35,392 nt of DNA from Planctomycetota bacterium (GTDB lineage: Bacteria; Planctomycetota; Phycisphaerae; UBA1845). The DNA lies in the NCBI GenBank assembly GCA_016860685.1, contig BOJX01000027.1, positions 1-35,392 of the forward strand, given 5' to 3'. The translations under genes and the position numbers were made by a program. Below the pieces are notes generated by a model. The model worked only from the letters and a program-made list of their open reading frames with translations. It made no database searches and was not told where the DNA came from. This document shows, one piece after another, positions 33,490 to 35,392 of this stretch. Numbering within the stretch: the first letter of the stretch is position 1; every line of letters begins with the position of its first letter.

Positions 33490-35019
33490 ATGAGGAGATT
33501 GCCGTTGAACATTGTCGCCGTCGTCGGGGCGGCGATGCTGGTCAGCCCGGTGCTGGCTCAGCCGAGCAACGACCTTTGCGAGAACGCGATTCCGGTGGCA
33601 TGCAATTCGTTCACGCTGGGCACTACGGTCGGCGCCACGACGGACAACGGGTTCGCGGCGTGCGGGGACACGGGCATCACGTCGCCCGGCGTCTGGTACG
33701 CCGTGATCGGAACCGGCGGGATGGTCGTGGCGGATACCTGTTCGGGCTCGACCACGTACGACACGAAGATCCACGCCTTCCGCGGCCCCTGTCAGGGCGC
33801 GGTCTGCGTGGCGGGCAACGATGACGATCCGAACTGCGGTCTGAGCTCCCGCGTGCAATTCGGCACGGTGGCGGGCGAGGTGTACCTGATCCTCGTCAGC
33901 GGCTTCGGCGGCGCGACGGGCGACTTCGGTCTGAACGTCGCGTGCGAGCAGGTCTTCGAGGACTGCAACGGCAACGGCGTCCCGGACGAGGACGACATCG
34001 ACAACGGCACGAGCACGGACTGCAACAACAACGGCATTCCCGATGAGTGCGAGAACGATTACACGACCTACACGTTCGACGTGAACCTTCCGATTCCGGA
34101 CCTCGGGAGCGTGTCGGACACGCAGAACATCGGCGACAGCGGCACGATCGGCGACGTGAACGTCCGCGTGGTCATCACGCACACGTTCCTGGGCGACCTG
34201 ATCATCGACGTTGAGCACAATCTCACGACGGTGCGTCTGTGGGACCGGCAGTGCTCGTCCAACGACAACATGGATGTGATCTTCGATGACGCCGGTGACC
34301 CGGTGATTTGCGGTACCCCGACGATCGGCACGTTCGAGCCGGTTCAGCCGCTTTCGGCGTTCAACGGTGACGACCTGTTCGGCGACTGGACGCTGACGGT
34401 GTCCGACAACGCGGGTCTGGACATCGGCACCCTCAACTCGTGGGAGCTGATCATCGGCATCCCGCGCGTCGTCTGCTGCACGGGCATCCTGATCTCCAGC
34501 GACACGATTCCGGACGGCGGCATCGACGCTCGTGAGGAGCATGAATTCTGCGATCCGGCGACCCTGACGGGCCTCAGCTCGTTCGAGTTCACGTTCGACG
34601 ACAGCAGCACGATCACCGCGGATTGCTTCTCGGTCAGCGAGACGGGCGGCGGATCTCCGCCGAACGTGGTGAGCGTGGATGACCTGGGCGGCAACCGCGT
34701 CCGTCTGAATCTGGATCGGCCGATCACGGCGGGCCAGTGGACGACGGTCGGCTACAACGGCATCCAGCGCAGCCTGGTGGACATCGGCTTCCTGCCGGGC
34801 GACGTGGATCAGAGCGGCGTGGCGACGACGTTCGACATCTCGGCCCTGGTGGACTGCCTCAACGGCATCGGCCAGTGCGCGGTGTACCAGACGGACATCG
34901 ATCGCAGCGGTCTGAGCAACGGCAACGACATCACGCGGTTGCTGGACGTGCTCCAGGGTCCGGGCTGCGATCCGTTCATCTGGCTCAACTACGAACTCCC
35001 GCCGGAACCGAATCCGTAA
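33490..35019 (+). CDS. Secreted protein with P-domain, calcium-binding linker and dockerin-like end
   Basis: The product has 509 residues from the ATG at 33490, which has aaggagg at good spacing; a TTG at 33469 lies before that site and is rejected. The signal peptide ends MLVSPVLA/QPSND. Residues about 25-150 are a Cys-containing beta domain (SNDLCENAIPVACNSFTLG, SGSTTYDTKIHAF). Next come DCNGNGVPDEDDID and DCNNNGIPDECE, paired acidic loops like thrombospondin type 3 calcium sites. A proprotein-convertase P-domain follows (VRVVITHTFLGDLIIDVEH, NGDDLFGDWTLTVSDNAG, LNSWELIIG). The C-terminus (GDVDQSGVATTFDISALVDC, DIDRSGLSNGNDITRLLDVL) resembles a dockerin pair. No catalytic domain is seen; an adhesive or surface-structural role is likely. 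It has its own promoter and terminator. Confidence 0.85.
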   Translation: MRRLPLNIVAVVGAAMLVSPVLAQPSNDLCENAIPVACNSFTLGTTVGATTDNGFAACGDTGITSPGVWYAVIGTGGMVVADTCSGSTTYDTKIHAFRGPCQGAVCVAGNDDDPNCGLSSRVQFGTVAGEVYLILVSGFGGATGDFGLNVACEQVFEDCNGNGVPDEDDIDNGTSTDCNNNGIPDECENDYTTYTFDVNLPIPDLGSVSDTQNIGDSGTIGDVNVRVVITHTFLGDLIIDVEHNLTTVRLWDRQCSSNDNMDVIFDDAGDPVICGTPTIGTFEPVQPLSAFNGDDLFGDWTLTVSDNAGLDIGTLNSWELIIGIPRVVCCTGILISSDTIPDGGIDAREEHEFCDPATLTGLSSFEFTFDDSSTITADCFSVSETGGGSPPNVVSVDDLGGNRVRLNLDRPITAGQWTTVGYNGIQRSLVDIGFLPGDVDQSGVATTFDISALVDCLNGIGQCAVYQTDIDRSGLSNGNDITRLLDVLQGPGCDPFIWLNYELPPEPNP

Positions 35020-35054
35020 TTCGGTTGCGTAGGGTCTGATAGTCCGATCCATCG

Positions 35055-35089
35055 AATCCCCGTCGCTCAACGCGGCGGGGATTTTTTTT
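35055..35089 (+). terminator. Rho-independent terminator
   Basis: The arms aatccccg (35055-35062) and cggggatt (beginning near 35076) form an 8-bp stem with a 13-base loop, followed by a run of eight T. It sits 36 bases after the secreted-protein stop codon. Confidence 0.88.
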
Positions 35090-35338
35090 GCGCGCGGACG
35101 TTTGCGCCATCCCGTCTTTTTCGAGCGAGAGGTTGCGGGCACGATGCCCCATCCTGAACCCGGCGAGTTGCGAACCGTCGCACCGCTATCAATTCGCGTC
35201 GAACGCTGGCGCGATCAACGCAACGAAACGCCAATCGAATTTCCGGGAACGGGCCTGCGGGATTCCGCAAATCCTCGATGAAAGGAGCGGCACGACAAGG
35301 CCGATCACACGTTCTTCACCCTGAGGAAGCAGGAGGTC

Positions 35339-35392
35339 ATGGCGTATGTTCGTGCACCCGTGCGGCTTATCGCGTTTGTCACCGAGCGCGCC
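35339..35392 (+). CDS. Start of a gene running off the right edge
   Basis: gaggaagcaggagg directly precedes an ATG at 35339 opening MAYVRAPVRLIAFVTERA, which stays open to the window end. A second ATG at 35346, in a different frame, lies nine bases after aggagg and would give MFVHPCGLSRLSPSA. The first is only two bases from aggagg but well spaced from gaggaag, so the choice is open. Only 18 codons are visible and no family can be named. About 250 bases before it hold nothing I recognise. Confidence 0.35.
   Translation, partial: MAYVRAPVRLIAFVTERA

Noticed and set aside
33136-35142. A 668-codon minus-strand frame opposite the secreted protein
   Set aside because: Val/Arg/Ala/Asp-rich antisense of a repetitive GC-rich gene, with no initiation signal.

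Overview
The window is GC-rich (roughly 65-70 %), densely coded DNA from a diderm bacterium, most probably a member of the Planctomycetota, perhaps Phycisphaerae-like. That placement is an inference. It rests on a secreted protein with paired DCNGNGVPDE / DCNNNGIPDEC calcium-binding stretches, a membrane protein ending in a CxxCGYNLTGL...CPECG zinc ribbon, a GH116-like enzyme behind a Tat signal, and short palindromic repeats read in frame inside housekeeping genes. A Kdo transferase and an O-antigen-ligase-like protein indicate lipopolysaccharide and so an outer membrane.

Layout. 1-7.7 kb, plus strand: the 3' part of clpB, a small anchored protein of unknown function, a 0.5 kb non-coding stretch with hairpin repeats, a HAD hydrolase, a proofreading-competent polA and a thioredoxin-fold/TPR protein closed by a terminator. 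7.7-16.4 kb is an envelope and signalling block: waaA (+), a large O-antigen-ligase-like/TPR protein (-), a REC-GAF-HD-GYP regulator (-), manA (+) and a two-helix membrane protein (+). 16.5-20.6 kb, minus strand: an MFS transporter, a TIM-barrel sugar isomerase/epimerase-like protein overlapping a zinc-ribbon membrane protein, and a lipoprotein. 20.8-24.0 kb: alaS, which is unusually long because repeat-derived segments lie inside it. 24.0-24.8 kb, minus strand: a nucleotidyltransferase and a small partner joined by an ATGA overlap, resembling a toxin-antitoxin-type pair. 25.1-35.0 kb, plus strand: a zinc-ribbon membrane protein with an apparent frameshift in a run of seven G, an M50 protease preceded by a 21-codon ORF, a Tat-exported GH116-like protein with an inserted beta-sandwich-like module, fbp overlapping a DNA methyltransferase, and a secreted P-domain/dockerin-like protein with its own promoter and terminator. 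A new gene appears to start at the right edge.

Most genes are housekeeping or envelope functions. I see no prophage, CRISPR array, tRNA, rRNA or complete insertion sequence. The most unusual signal is the set of palindromic repeats that have become coding sequence in clpB and alaS, comparable in kind to the Rickettsia palindromic elements. Next in interest are the nucleotidyltransferase pair, the poly-G frameshift, the short ORF ahead of the M50 protease and the solitary methyltransferase. Family assignments come from motif recognition by eye; no database search or structure prediction was run.
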